This document shows, one piece after another, positions 7,881 through 14,327 of a stretch of 19,976 nt of DNA. This DNA is from CAYQTK01 sp964420375 (GTDB lineage: Bacteria > RBG-13-61-14 > DATKZS01): positions 1 to 19,976 of the forward strand of contig CAYQTK010000061.1 in NCBI GenBank assembly GCA_964420375.1, given 5' to 3'. The translations under genes and the position numbers were made by a program. The notes beneath the pieces were generated by a model. It did not search any database, was not told the DNA's origin, and saw nothing but the letters and a program-made list of their open reading frames with translations. The stretch's first letter is position 1. Every line of letters begins with the position of its first letter.

Positions 7881-8605
7881 GGTTTTCCCGTTATGATGTT
7901 TTTCATCTCTCGGACAGCCCGATCCAGCCCTGCCAGCACCGCCCTTGATATAATGGCGTGGCCTATATTGTACTCTTCTATCTCGGTGATGGTCGTCAGC
8001 CTGGCGGTATTGTTATAGTGCAGTCCGTGGCCGGCGTGTACTCGCAGTCCCAGTTTCTTTGCCGCCTTGCTTGCATTAAGGACGGCCTGGAACTCCTTGT
8101 CCTGCTGGTTTTCATTCATGGCGTCGCAGTAACGCCCGGTATGGATTTCCACCGCGTCCGCTCCCGCCTTGTGTGAGGCCTTTACCTGGTCGACGTCGGG
8201 GTCTATGAACAGGCTTACCAGCACTTCGGCTTCCCTTAACATGCCCACGGTTTTCTTGATGGCGGCGAGGTGAAGGTTCACGTCCAGTCCGCCTTCAGTG
8301 GTGACCTCTTCGCGCCGCTCGGGCACCAGGCAGGCGCTATAGGGTTTCAAGTACATGGCGACCTTTACCATCTCGGAGACATTGGCCATCTCCAGGTTGA
8401 GCCGGGTCTGGACCACTTCCTTCAAGGTCTTCACGTCCCGGTCCTGGATATGGCGGCGGTCCTCCCGGAGATGGACGGTGATCTGGTCGGCCCCTGCAAG
8501 CTCGGCTATAATGGCCGCGGCCACCGGGTCGGGATAGGGAACGTTTCCCCGCGCCTGTCGCAGGGTCGCCACGTGATCAATGTTTACTCCAAGTCTGGGC
8601 GGCAC
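7877..8605 (-). CDS. pdxJ: Pyridoxine 5'-phosphate synthase
   Basis: PdxJ condenses 1-deoxyxylulose 5-phosphate with 3-amino-2-oxopropyl phosphate to form pyridoxine 5'-phosphate in the DXP-dependent vitamin B6 pathway. The TIM-barrel protein is 242 residues, the family norm. Key residues fall at the classical positions: His45 in TVHLREDRRH, Glu72 in LNLEMA and His193 in AGHGL, with GVNIDHVATLRQARG (6-20) at the N-terminus. The start codon is GTG (8605-8603), clearly set by AAAGGAGGA five bases upstream. A 38-bp gap separates it from glmM. Confidence 0.96.
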   Translation of the reverse strand: MPPRLGVNIDHVATLRQARGNVPYPDPVAAAIIAELAGADQITVHLREDRRHIQDRDVKTLKEVVQTRLNLEMANVSEMVKVAMYLKPYSACLVPERREEVTTEGGLDVNLHLAAIKKTVGMLREAEVLVSLFIDPDVDQVKASHKAGADAVEIHTGRYCDAMNENQQDKEFQAVLNASKAAKKLGLRVHAGHGLHYNNTARLTTITEIEEYNIGHAIISRAVLAGLDRAVREMKNIITGKP

Positions 8606-8610
8606 TTTAT

Positions 8611-8619
8611 TCCTCCTTT
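8611..8619 (-). promoter_or_regulatory. Ribosome-binding site for the GTG start of pdxJ
   Basis: AAAGGAGGA with a 5-base AT-rich spacer lies directly before GTG. It fixes the non-ATG start. Confidence 0.75.
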
Positions 8620-8643
8620 AACTCGTTCCTTACAATCCTCTCG

Positions 8644-9993
8644 TCAGCCTATCTCTCTCTTGATGAGGTTTGCGATGTCTTTCGCTATCTTGTCGATCTC
8701 CTTTTGAGAAGGGCCTTCGACCATGACCCGGGCCAGCATCTCGGTGCCGGAGTAGCGCACCAGTACGCGGCCTTTTTCCTTGAGCTTCTTCTCCGCCTGG
8801 TCAATGGCCTTGGATACCGCGGCGACTTCGTCGAGGTTGGGCTTTTCCTTGACTGTAACGTTGACCAGTGTCTGCGGCATTCGTTTAAGGGTCATGCTGA
8901 GCTCGGAGAGCTTCTTATCCGAGCTCAGCATGACGGAGAGCACCTGGAGCGCGGATATGATGCCGTCACCGGTGGTGCTGTAGTCCATGAACACCAGGTG
9001 TCCGGACTGCTCTCCCCCGAAGTTGCAGCCCCGCTTTACCATCTCTTCCACCACGTACCTGTCTCCGACGCGGGCGCGGACTATCTTGGCGCCGTGCTCC
9101 TTTAAGAGCAGCTCGAGTCCGATGTTGCTCATCACGGTGGCCACCAGGGTCTTCTTCTTTAGCTTGCGGGAGTTCAAAAGCTCGAGCCCGCAGATGGCCA
9201 TGATGGCGTCCCCGTCAATCACACTGCCGTTCTCGTCCACGAATATGGCCCGGTCGGAGTCGCCGTCAAACGCGATCCCCAGGTCCGCCTTTTTCTTGAC
9301 CACTTCCTTGGTGAGCTTTTCGGGATAGAGGGCCCCGCAGGCAAGGTTTATGTTCTCGCCGTTGGGGTCGTCTCCGATGGCTTCCACCTCTGCCCCCAGT
9401 TCCCGGAAGATAACGGGGGCCACCTTGTACGCCGCACCATGGGCGCAGTCGAGCACAATCCTTATGCCGTCAAGGGTGTACTTGTTGGGAAAAGTGTCCT
9501 TGCAATGGACGATGTACCTTCCCGCGGCGTCGTCCACCCGGGTGGCCTTTCCTATCTCCGCGGCGGTGGGCCGGAGCTGGTCGAGCTTTCCGGAGAAGAT
9601 CAGGTCTTCTATGCGGTTTTCTTCCGCGTCCGGCAGCTTGAACCCGTCGGAGGAAAAAATCTTGATGCCGTTGTCCTGGAAGGGGTTATGGGAGGCAGAG
9701 ATCATAATGCCGGCGTCCGCTCTCATGCTGGTGGTGAGGAATGCTATGGCGGGCGTGGGCAATGGCCCTACCAGGAGCACGTCCACTCCCATCGAGCAGA
9801 TGCCCGAAGCCAGCGCCTGTTCCAGCATGTACCCCGACAGGCGGGTGTCCTTCCCAATGAGGACCCGGTGCCTCCTCTTCGAGTTCTTGCAGATGTAGGC
9901 GGTGGCCCGCCCGATCTGTATGGCCATCTCCGATGTCAAGGGATGGATGTTAGCAACACCCCTTACGCCGTCAGTACCGAATAACCTCCCCAT
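8644..9993 (-). CDS. glmM: Phosphoglucosamine mutase
   Basis: GlmM interconverts glucosamine-6-phosphate and glucosamine-1-phosphate on the way to UDP-GlcNAc for peptidoglycan and lipopolysaccharide. The length of 449 residues is typical. The N-terminus GRLFGTDGVRGVAN is characteristic. The phosphoserine loop is GIMISASHNPFQDNGIK with Ser101 as the catalytic phosphoserine, the metal loop is FDGDSDRAIF, the sugar loop is GGEQSGHL, and the phosphate loop near the C-terminus is RYSGTEMLARVMVEG. All active-site motifs are intact. The ATG has AAGGAAAG upstream. It is 40 bp downstream of folP, the usual neighbour. The diadenylate cyclase gene often found between folP and glmM in other bacteria is absent here. 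Confidence 0.96.
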   Translation of the reverse strand: MGRLFGTDGVRGVANIHPLTSEMAIQIGRATAYICKNSKRRHRVLIGKDTRLSGYMLEQALASGICSMGVDVLLVGPLPTPAIAFLTTSMRADAGIMISASHNPFQDNGIKIFSSDGFKLPDAEENRIEDLIFSGKLDQLRPTAAEIGKATRVDDAAGRYIVHCKDTFPNKYTLDGIRIVLDCAHGAAYKVAPVIFRELGAEVEAIGDDPNGENINLACGALYPEKLTKEVVKKKADLGIAFDGDSDRAIFVDENGSVIDGDAIMAICGLELLNSRKLKKKTLVATVMSNIGLELLLKEHGAKIVRARVGDRYVVEEMVKRGCNFGGEQSGHLVFMDYSTTGDGIISALQVLSVMLSSDKKLSELSMTLKRMPQTLVNVTVKEKPNLDEVAAVSKAIDQAEKKLKEKGRVLVRYSGTEMLARVMVEGPSQKEIDKIAKDIANLIKREIG

Positions 9994-10033
9994 TGGTCTT
10001 TCCTTCTTTCCGTCTGTTTAAAATAAATCCCGG

Positions 10034-11245
10034 TCAGGACCAGTGCTCTCCCAGCTTGATCGCCCGCGCCATGTCCGTGAACCGCCGGTTGCGTCCCACC
10101 TCGTGCACCCGCAGTATATGAGCCCCCGCGAGCACTCCCGCAACAAGGGTTGCCGCGGTCCCCTCCAGCCGGTCATCAGCCTCGACGTCGAGGACCTTGC
10201 CTATAAACGACTTGTTGGAAGCGCCGAGCAGCAGAGGCCTTCCCAAAGAGCGAAACCTCCATAAGTCGCGGACCAGCTCGAGGTTGTGGGCCACGGTCTT
10301 TCCGAACCCGATGCCGGGGTCGATTATAATGGAATCCTCGGCTACCCCTGCTTTCATTGCCTTTTCCATGCGCTCGTCGAGGTAAGAGATTATCTCGCCG
10401 AAAAGGTCGTCATAATCCGGGTCCTTCTGCATGGTGCTGGGCGTTCCCAGCATGTGCATGAGGACCACCGCGGCTCCGCTGTCCGCTGCAACCCCGGCCA
10501 TGTCCGGGTCGGCCAGCGCGGACACGTCGTTTATAATGCAGGCGCCGGAGTCTATCGCTTTCCTGGCCACCTCTGCCTTGCTGGTGTCTATGGACAAGAG
10601 CGCGTTACTGTCCGAGAGCTCCCCGATCACCGGCAGGACCCGCTCGAGCTCTTCTTCCGCGGAGACCGACTCCGCGCCCGGCCGGGTGCTCTCGCCGCCT
10701 ATGTCCAGGAGAGCAGCGCCCTCTCTGATAAGCTCCCTGCCCCTGGCCACTGCCTTTTCCGGGTCGAAAAACCTTCCGCCGTCATAAAAGGAGTCGGGGG
10801 TGCAGTTGATAATGCCCATGAACACCGGCCGGTGTCCAAGCAACAAGGTGTGCTTGCCCGCCTTAAGATTGAAACTGCTGCGCTCGATCCTTTCCAGGAA
10901 AGGGGGAAGCTCGGCCGCCAGTTCGGAAAGTCCGTCCGCAGAGCCGGCAATCCGCCGGGCCAGCATCGAGTAGTGGTAGACGGTGGCCATCATGAGAACG
11001 TCGGTGGAGTCGGCTTTCTTCTCATACGCATGGTGGGAGACCGCGGCGTCTCCGCCCATGCCCACCAGCTCTTTTTTTATCTTAAGCGCCGCTGTGGCCG
11101 GCACGGACTCGAGCTTCAAAGGATACAACAGCGGCTTCTGCTCCATTGCAGAGACGCCGTCCCGGTCCGCCCCTATCATCTCGAGCTTTTCCCGAGCATC
11201 ACTCATCGAGCTTACCCTGCTTAAGTGTAGATTCCATATAGCCAT
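10034..11245 (-). CDS. folP: Dihydropteroate synthase with N-terminal extension
   Basis: FolP joins 7,8-dihydropterin pyrophosphate to p-aminobenzoate to make dihydropteroate and is the target of sulfonamides. The TIM-barrel enzyme spans about residues 138-403, with GIINCTPDSFYDGG (144-157), DIGGESTRPGAESV (181-194), SIDTSKAEVARKA (218-230), DPGIGFGKT (309-317) and the sulfa-site SNKSF (343-347). About 135 residues precede it, whereas the standard enzyme is about 270-285. The extension holds LKIKKELVGMGGDAAVSHHA, which resembles the extension I recall from Geobacter and Moorella-type FolP; its role is unknown. The ATG at 11245 has only a distant GGGAG; an internal ATG at 11206 is possible. 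It is the first gene of the long operon. Confidence 0.93.
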   Translation of the reverse strand: MAIWNLHLSRVSSMSDAREKLEMIGADRDGVSAMEQKPLLYPLKLESVPATAALKIKKELVGMGGDAAVSHHAYEKKADSTDVLMMATVYHYSMLARRIAGSADGLSELAAELPPFLERIERSSFNLKAGKHTLLLGHRPVFMGIINCTPDSFYDGGRFFDPEKAVARGRELIREGAALLDIGGESTRPGAESVSAEEELERVLPVIGELSDSNALLSIDTSKAEVARKAIDSGACIINDVSALADPDMAGVAADSGAAVVLMHMLGTPSTMQKDPDYDDLFGEIISYLDERMEKAMKAGVAEDSIIIDPGIGFGKTVAHNLELVRDLWRFRSLGRPLLLGASNKSFIGKVLDVEADDRLEGTAATLVAGVLAGAHILRVHEVGRNRRFTDMARAIKLGEHWS

Positions 11246-11295
11246 GTACAGGTCGTCTCCCGCCTTCTCCCTTGGTTTAAGACTCCCGATGTTTC

Positions 11296-11324
11296 AGAAT
11301 ATGGAAAGCTTCTTTCCAAGTCAA
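11296..11324 (-). promoter_or_regulatory. Sigma-70-type promoter of the folP operon with a dyad in the spacer
   Basis: On the minus strand, TTGACT (11324-11319) is followed by exactly 17 bp and then TATTCT (11301-11296). The 17-bp spacer is itself a perfect palindrome, TGGAAAG-AAG-CTTTCCA. The start of transcription would fall near 11289, leaving a leader of about 44 bases before folP. The matches to consensus are 5 of 6 and 4 of 6. The dyad suggests an operator for an unknown regulator; that part is inference. Confidence 0.55.
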
Positions 11325-11365
11325 GGCGGCATGTCTTTCACGAACGGGGTTGTCATTCGCATTTA

Positions 11366-13357
11366 TTATTCTGAAAAATGGAACAGCTCTGCTGCGCGGG
11401 CGAGGTTTTGAGGGGTCCCCAGCATAACCACCGAGTCGGCGGTTTCCATGGCGGTGTCTCCTCCGGGATTGGTGATGTGTTCTTCTCCCCTTTTTATCAA
11501 AAGCACGGACACGTTGTAGTGCTTTCGTATCGCAAGACTCTCCAGGGTCCGGCCCTCTGCTTCGGCGCCGGCTTCCACCGTCATTGTGGATATCTCCAGG
11601 CCGGGAGCCTGATCGGTGATATTACAGATGGCCTGTCTGCTTTCGGAGGGCAGAGACCGGATCACCTGGTACCCCTGGGCCCTTATGTCGTTTATGAACC
11701 TTTCGATCTCGGACTTGGGCACCAGGTACTTCATGAGCACGCGGGTGAAGATCTCGATGGACGTCTCGAACTCCGCGGGTATGACCTCGTCGGCGCCCAT
11801 CTTGCGGAGGGCATCGATCTCCTTTATGAAGGGAGTGCGGGCGATGATGTGCAAACCGCGGTTTTGGTGCCGCGCGTTTAATACTACGCGCCTGGTGGCC
11901 GCCATATCGGGTATGGCCACCACCAGCACGCGGGCGTTTTCTATTCCGGCGTGCTCGAGAACCTCCTCCTGGGCGGCATCACCGTAAAAGATGGGCAGCC
12001 CCTTGGCCTTTTCCTTCTTCACGGTCTCGGGGTTGAGCTCGATGATTATATAATCTATTTCTCCGGCCGCTGCTGCAGAGGCGAGCTGCATTCCGCCGAG
12101 CCCGTAGCCCACAATGATAAGGTGGTCCTCCATTTGTTCTCCGGATCCCTCTTCCTGGAGGGGATGGAAGCCGTTTTTCAATCGCTGCGGGAGAGGAAGC
12201 TTCATCACCAGGTCGGCAAGGCGTGGCGCTGCTCCGCCGATGAGTGGCGTGGCCATCATGGTGAAGATGGACACGGCGAGAAATACCTGGAAGGTGGACT
12301 TGTCCATGAGATCGTAGTCCATGCCCGTTTTGGCCAGTATGAAGGAGAACTCCCCGACTTGCGAAAGCCATATCCCGGCGAGTACGGCGACCCTGAGGGG
12401 AAGGCCGATAATAATGGTGGATGCTCCCGCCAGCAGTGACTTGACCAGGATCACTCCCATGGCCAGGGGAATAAGCATCATCCAGTAGTCTAGCACGAAC
12501 CCGGTGTCGAGGAGCATGCCGATGGACACGAAGAACAGGCTTATAAACACGTCGCGGAAGGGCAGGAGGTCGGAAAGCGCTTTTTGGGAGTACTCGGACT
12601 CGGAGATGATAAGTCCGGCGAGGAAAGCCCCTAATGCGGGGGACAGCCCGATGCGATAGGTCAAAAAAGCGACCCCCATGCCGATGAAGATGATGGAGAG
12701 CAGGAAGACCTCGCGGAACTGCAACTTCGCCACCTGGTAAAGCAAAACCGGCACCACGTAGCGGGCGAGCAGGAACACCAGCACGAGCACGCCGCCTGCC
12801 TTGGCCGCCATCATGAGCATCGAGTTTAAAAAGTCCCCTTCTCCGCCTCCCAGCAGGGGAACGATGAGCACCATGGGGACCACGGCAATGTCCTGGAAGA
12901 TGAGCACTCCCAGGGCGACCTTTCCGTGGGGGCTGTCCATTTCCGCCCGGTCCTGGAGCAGCTTGAGTACTATGACGGTGCTGGAGAGCGCCAGGAGCAT
13001 CCCGAAGAACACGGCCTGGCTGGTGTCCCTGCCGGTGGCCAGGGTGATGGCCGCGCCTGCGAGGAAGGACAGTCCTACTTGCAGCAATCCTCCCAGTAGT
13101 GCGGCGCGCTTAATGCGGACCAATGACTCGAAAGAGAACTCGATGCCGATGGTGAACAGGAGAAGGACCACACCGATCTCCGCCATGACCTCGACCTCGT
13201 GGGTGGCGTGCACCAGCCGCAGCCCCTGCGGGCCGCAAAGCACGCCGGTGATGAGAAGTCCCACCACCACCGGCACCCGCAGCCGGCTGAACACAAAGGT
13301 CACCACAATGGCCAGGCCGAAAATTATGATCAGGTCTTTAAGAAGTCCTATCTCCAT
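11366..13357 (-). CDS. CPA2-family cation:proton antiporter with RCK domains (KefB/YbaL-like)
   Basis: An inner-membrane antiporter or K+ efflux system of 663 residues. The first ~385 residues are highly hydrophobic with about 12-13 membrane segments and show family motifs LSSTVIVLKLLQDR (124-137), VLIFQDIAVVPM (151-162, with the family Asp in FQD) and LGAFLAGLIIS (242-252). A cytoplasmic RCK/TrkA-N domain follows (about 411-525) with the nucleotide-binding VGYGLGGMQLA, then a TrkA-C-like domain (about 586-655). The architecture fits potassium/proton exchange gated by a nucleotide or metabolite; the exact ion and ligand cannot be read from sequence. The ATG has GGAAGGG upstream. It stands alone between its neighbours with gaps of 103 and 120 bp, in which I see no clear terminator. 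Confidence 0.9.
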   Translation of the reverse strand: MEIGLLKDLIIIFGLAIVVTFVFSRLRVPVVVGLLITGVLCGPQGLRLVHATHEVEVMAEIGVVLLLFTIGIEFSFESLVRIKRAALLGGLLQVGLSFLAGAAITLATGRDTSQAVFFGMLLALSSTVIVLKLLQDRAEMDSPHGKVALGVLIFQDIAVVPMVLIVPLLGGGEGDFLNSMLMMAAKAGGVLVLVFLLARYVVPVLLYQVAKLQFREVFLLSIIFIGMGVAFLTYRIGLSPALGAFLAGLIISESEYSQKALSDLLPFRDVFISLFFVSIGMLLDTGFVLDYWMMLIPLAMGVILVKSLLAGASTIIIGLPLRVAVLAGIWLSQVGEFSFILAKTGMDYDLMDKSTFQVFLAVSIFTMMATPLIGGAAPRLADLVMKLPLPQRLKNGFHPLQEEGSGEQMEDHLIIVGYGLGGMQLASAAAAGEIDYIIIELNPETVKKEKAKGLPIFYGDAAQEEVLEHAGIENARVLVVAIPDMAATRRVVLNARHQNRGLHIIARTPFIKEIDALRKMGADEVIPAEFETSIEIFTRVLMKYLVPKSEIERFINDIRAQGYQVIRSLPSESRQAICNITDQAPGLEISTMTVEAGAEAEGRTLESLAIRKHYNVSVLLIKRGEEHITNPGGDTAMETADSVVMLGTPQNLARAAELFHFSE

Positions 13358-13460
13358 TTAACCCTTCCGTAAACAAAGCCGTTCTTACCGGACAGATATA
13401 TGCGTGGCAGCCGTCTATTAGATTTGATATGCATTGTAACCCGGAGATCGACCAGGCCCC
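13358..13460. other. Intergenic spacer between phosphatase and antiporter
   Basis: 103 bp between two minus-strand genes. Apart from the ribosome-binding site of the antiporter I see no convincing promoter with good spacing and no terminator hairpin, so the two genes may be co-transcribed. Confidence 0.4.
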
Positions 13461-14075
13461 TCAGTCCAGGTGCCTGCTCTCGTTGATGCGGACCAGGACC
13501 GGATGGTTGGGTGTGAACAGTATCTCGGTGATGGACCCGTTTTCCATCTTCAGTCTCCGGAAGTGGTTCAGGTCGAGCTCGATGGCTTTACATATTATAC
13601 AAAGGTTGCAAAGGTTATGGGCCACAACTGCCACGGTTTTATCAGAATGACTCTTTACGATGTCCCGGACCGCCTGCCAGGCTCTCTTCTGGAGCGTGGC
13701 CAGGGACTCGCCGCCGGGCATGATCACGTCTTTGGGCCTTTCCATCCATTCCTTGAGAAGTTCCTCGTGCTCGGCGAGCAGGTTCTCGAGACTCGACCCT
13801 TCCAACTCGCCCTGGTTAAGCTCCCGGAGCCGGACGTCGACCCGGACCGAGATATGGTGGGGGGCGGCCACGATCTCCGCAGTGCGGCGGGAGCGGACCA
13901 GGTCCGAGCAATAAACAGCGTCCAGGGGATAGGAAGAGAGCACTCTCGACAACACCCGGGCCTGTTCTTCGCCCTCCTCGTTGAGGGGAATGTCGGAAAA
14001 GCCCTGGCAACGCCGCTCCCGGTTCCAGACGGTCTCCCCGTGTCGGATGAGAAAAAGCCTGCAGTTCATTTTCAT
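13461..14075 (-). CDS. Histidine phosphatase (phosphoglycerate-mutase-like, CobC-type)
   Basis: A 204-residue member of the histidine phosphatase superfamily. The phosphorylated histidine is in FLIRHGETVWN (8-18). Other signatures are GFSDIPLNEEGEEQA (25-39), SDLVRSRRTAE (57-67), the acid region RELNQGELEG (84-93) and the second catalytic His153 in VVAHNLCNLCIICKAI. The usual version of that last motif is SHGG-like, so AHNLCNLC with three cysteines is a variant. Candidate substrates include alpha-ribazole phosphate, 3-phosphoglycerate or other small phosphoesters; the closing FRRLKMENGSITEI is typical of the CobC group, but no cobalamin genes are nearby. The start at 14075 has no strong ribosome-binding site; an ATG two codons in is equally possible. 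Confidence 0.85.
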   Translation of the reverse strand: MKMNCRLFLIRHGETVWNRERRCQGFSDIPLNEEGEEQARVLSRVLSSYPLDAVYCSDLVRSRRTAEIVAAPHHISVRVDVRLRELNQGELEGSSLENLLAEHEELLKEWMERPKDVIMPGGESLATLQKRAWQAVRDIVKSHSDKTVAVVAHNLCNLCIICKAIELDLNHFRRLKMENGSITEILFTPNHPVLVRINESRHLD

Positions 14076-14147
14076 AACCAGTTAACAAGGGTAGACGAGC
14101 CATGGATTTTTTTCAAATAAGAGCCTCTGTCAGCCGCAAATATTTCA

Positions 14148-14176
14148 TTGAACATTGAAAGGCATTGGTCTATAAT
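14148..14176 (+). promoter_or_regulatory. Consensus sigma-70 promoter toward the giant gene
   Basis: TTGAAC (14148-14153), exactly 17 bp, then TATAAT (14171-14176), a perfect -10. Transcription would start near 14183, giving a leader of about 145 bases. It is the best vegetative promoter in the window. Confidence 0.6.
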
Positions 14177-14182
14177 GTTCAA
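14148..14182. promoter_or_regulatory. Inverted repeat (operator or enhancer candidate)
   Basis: TTGAACATT (14148-14156) and AATGTTCAA (14174-14182) are perfect 9-bp arms around 17 bp. The left arm covers the -35 and the right arm begins inside the -10 of the sigma-70-type promoter. Its centre is about 105 bp upstream of the expected start of the sigma-54 candidate, a usual distance for an enhancer-binding site. By symmetry it also offers a TTGAAC on the minus strand, with a weak TTCAAT 17 bp on, pointing to the histidine phosphatase gene. Confidence 0.5.
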
Positions 14183-14242
14183 ATAGCCAAAAAGAGATTT
14201 GATTATGGAAAATTACGAGAAAACTTTGCCCTTGCGGCCAGG

Positions 14243-14259
14243 GGGGCACGGTATTTGCT
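14243..14259 (+). promoter_or_regulatory. Sigma-54 (-24/-12) promoter candidate
   Basis: GGCACG (14245-14250), four bases, then TTGCT (14255-14259) reproduces the RpoN consensus TGGCACG-N4-TTGCW, except that the base before GG is G rather than T. The GG-to-GC spacing is the required 12 bases. Transcription would start near 14270, leaving about 58 bases before the ATG at 14328. Confidence 0.55.
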
Positions 14260-14316
14260 GAATATCATAGGGATATAATGTCAAATAATATTTCAATTCA
14301 GAAAGTTAAATCCAAA

Positions 14317-14322
14317 AAGGAG
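14317..14322 (+). promoter_or_regulatory. Ribosome-binding site of the giant gene
   Basis: AAGGAG lies 5 bases before ATG 14328 and 8 before the adjacent ATG 14331. Either may be used; the protein differs by one methionine. Confidence 0.7.
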
Positions 14323-14327
14323 ATCAG

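Noticed and set aside
10286..11224. Open frame of 312 codons on the plus strand, antisense to folP
   Set aside because: Same reason: shadow of a well-supported gene, with no domain or start signal.
13816..14103. Alternative minus-strand frame of 95 codons beginning at 14103
   Set aside because: It overlaps the histidine phosphatase in another frame, gives a Pro/Arg/Gly-rich product, and the phosphatase frame carries the conserved motifs.
14274..14279. A second TATAAT upstream of the giant gene
   Set aside because: No acceptable -35 hexamer 16-18 bp upstream; it falls in the expected start region of the sigma-54 candidate and is probably AT-rich leader.
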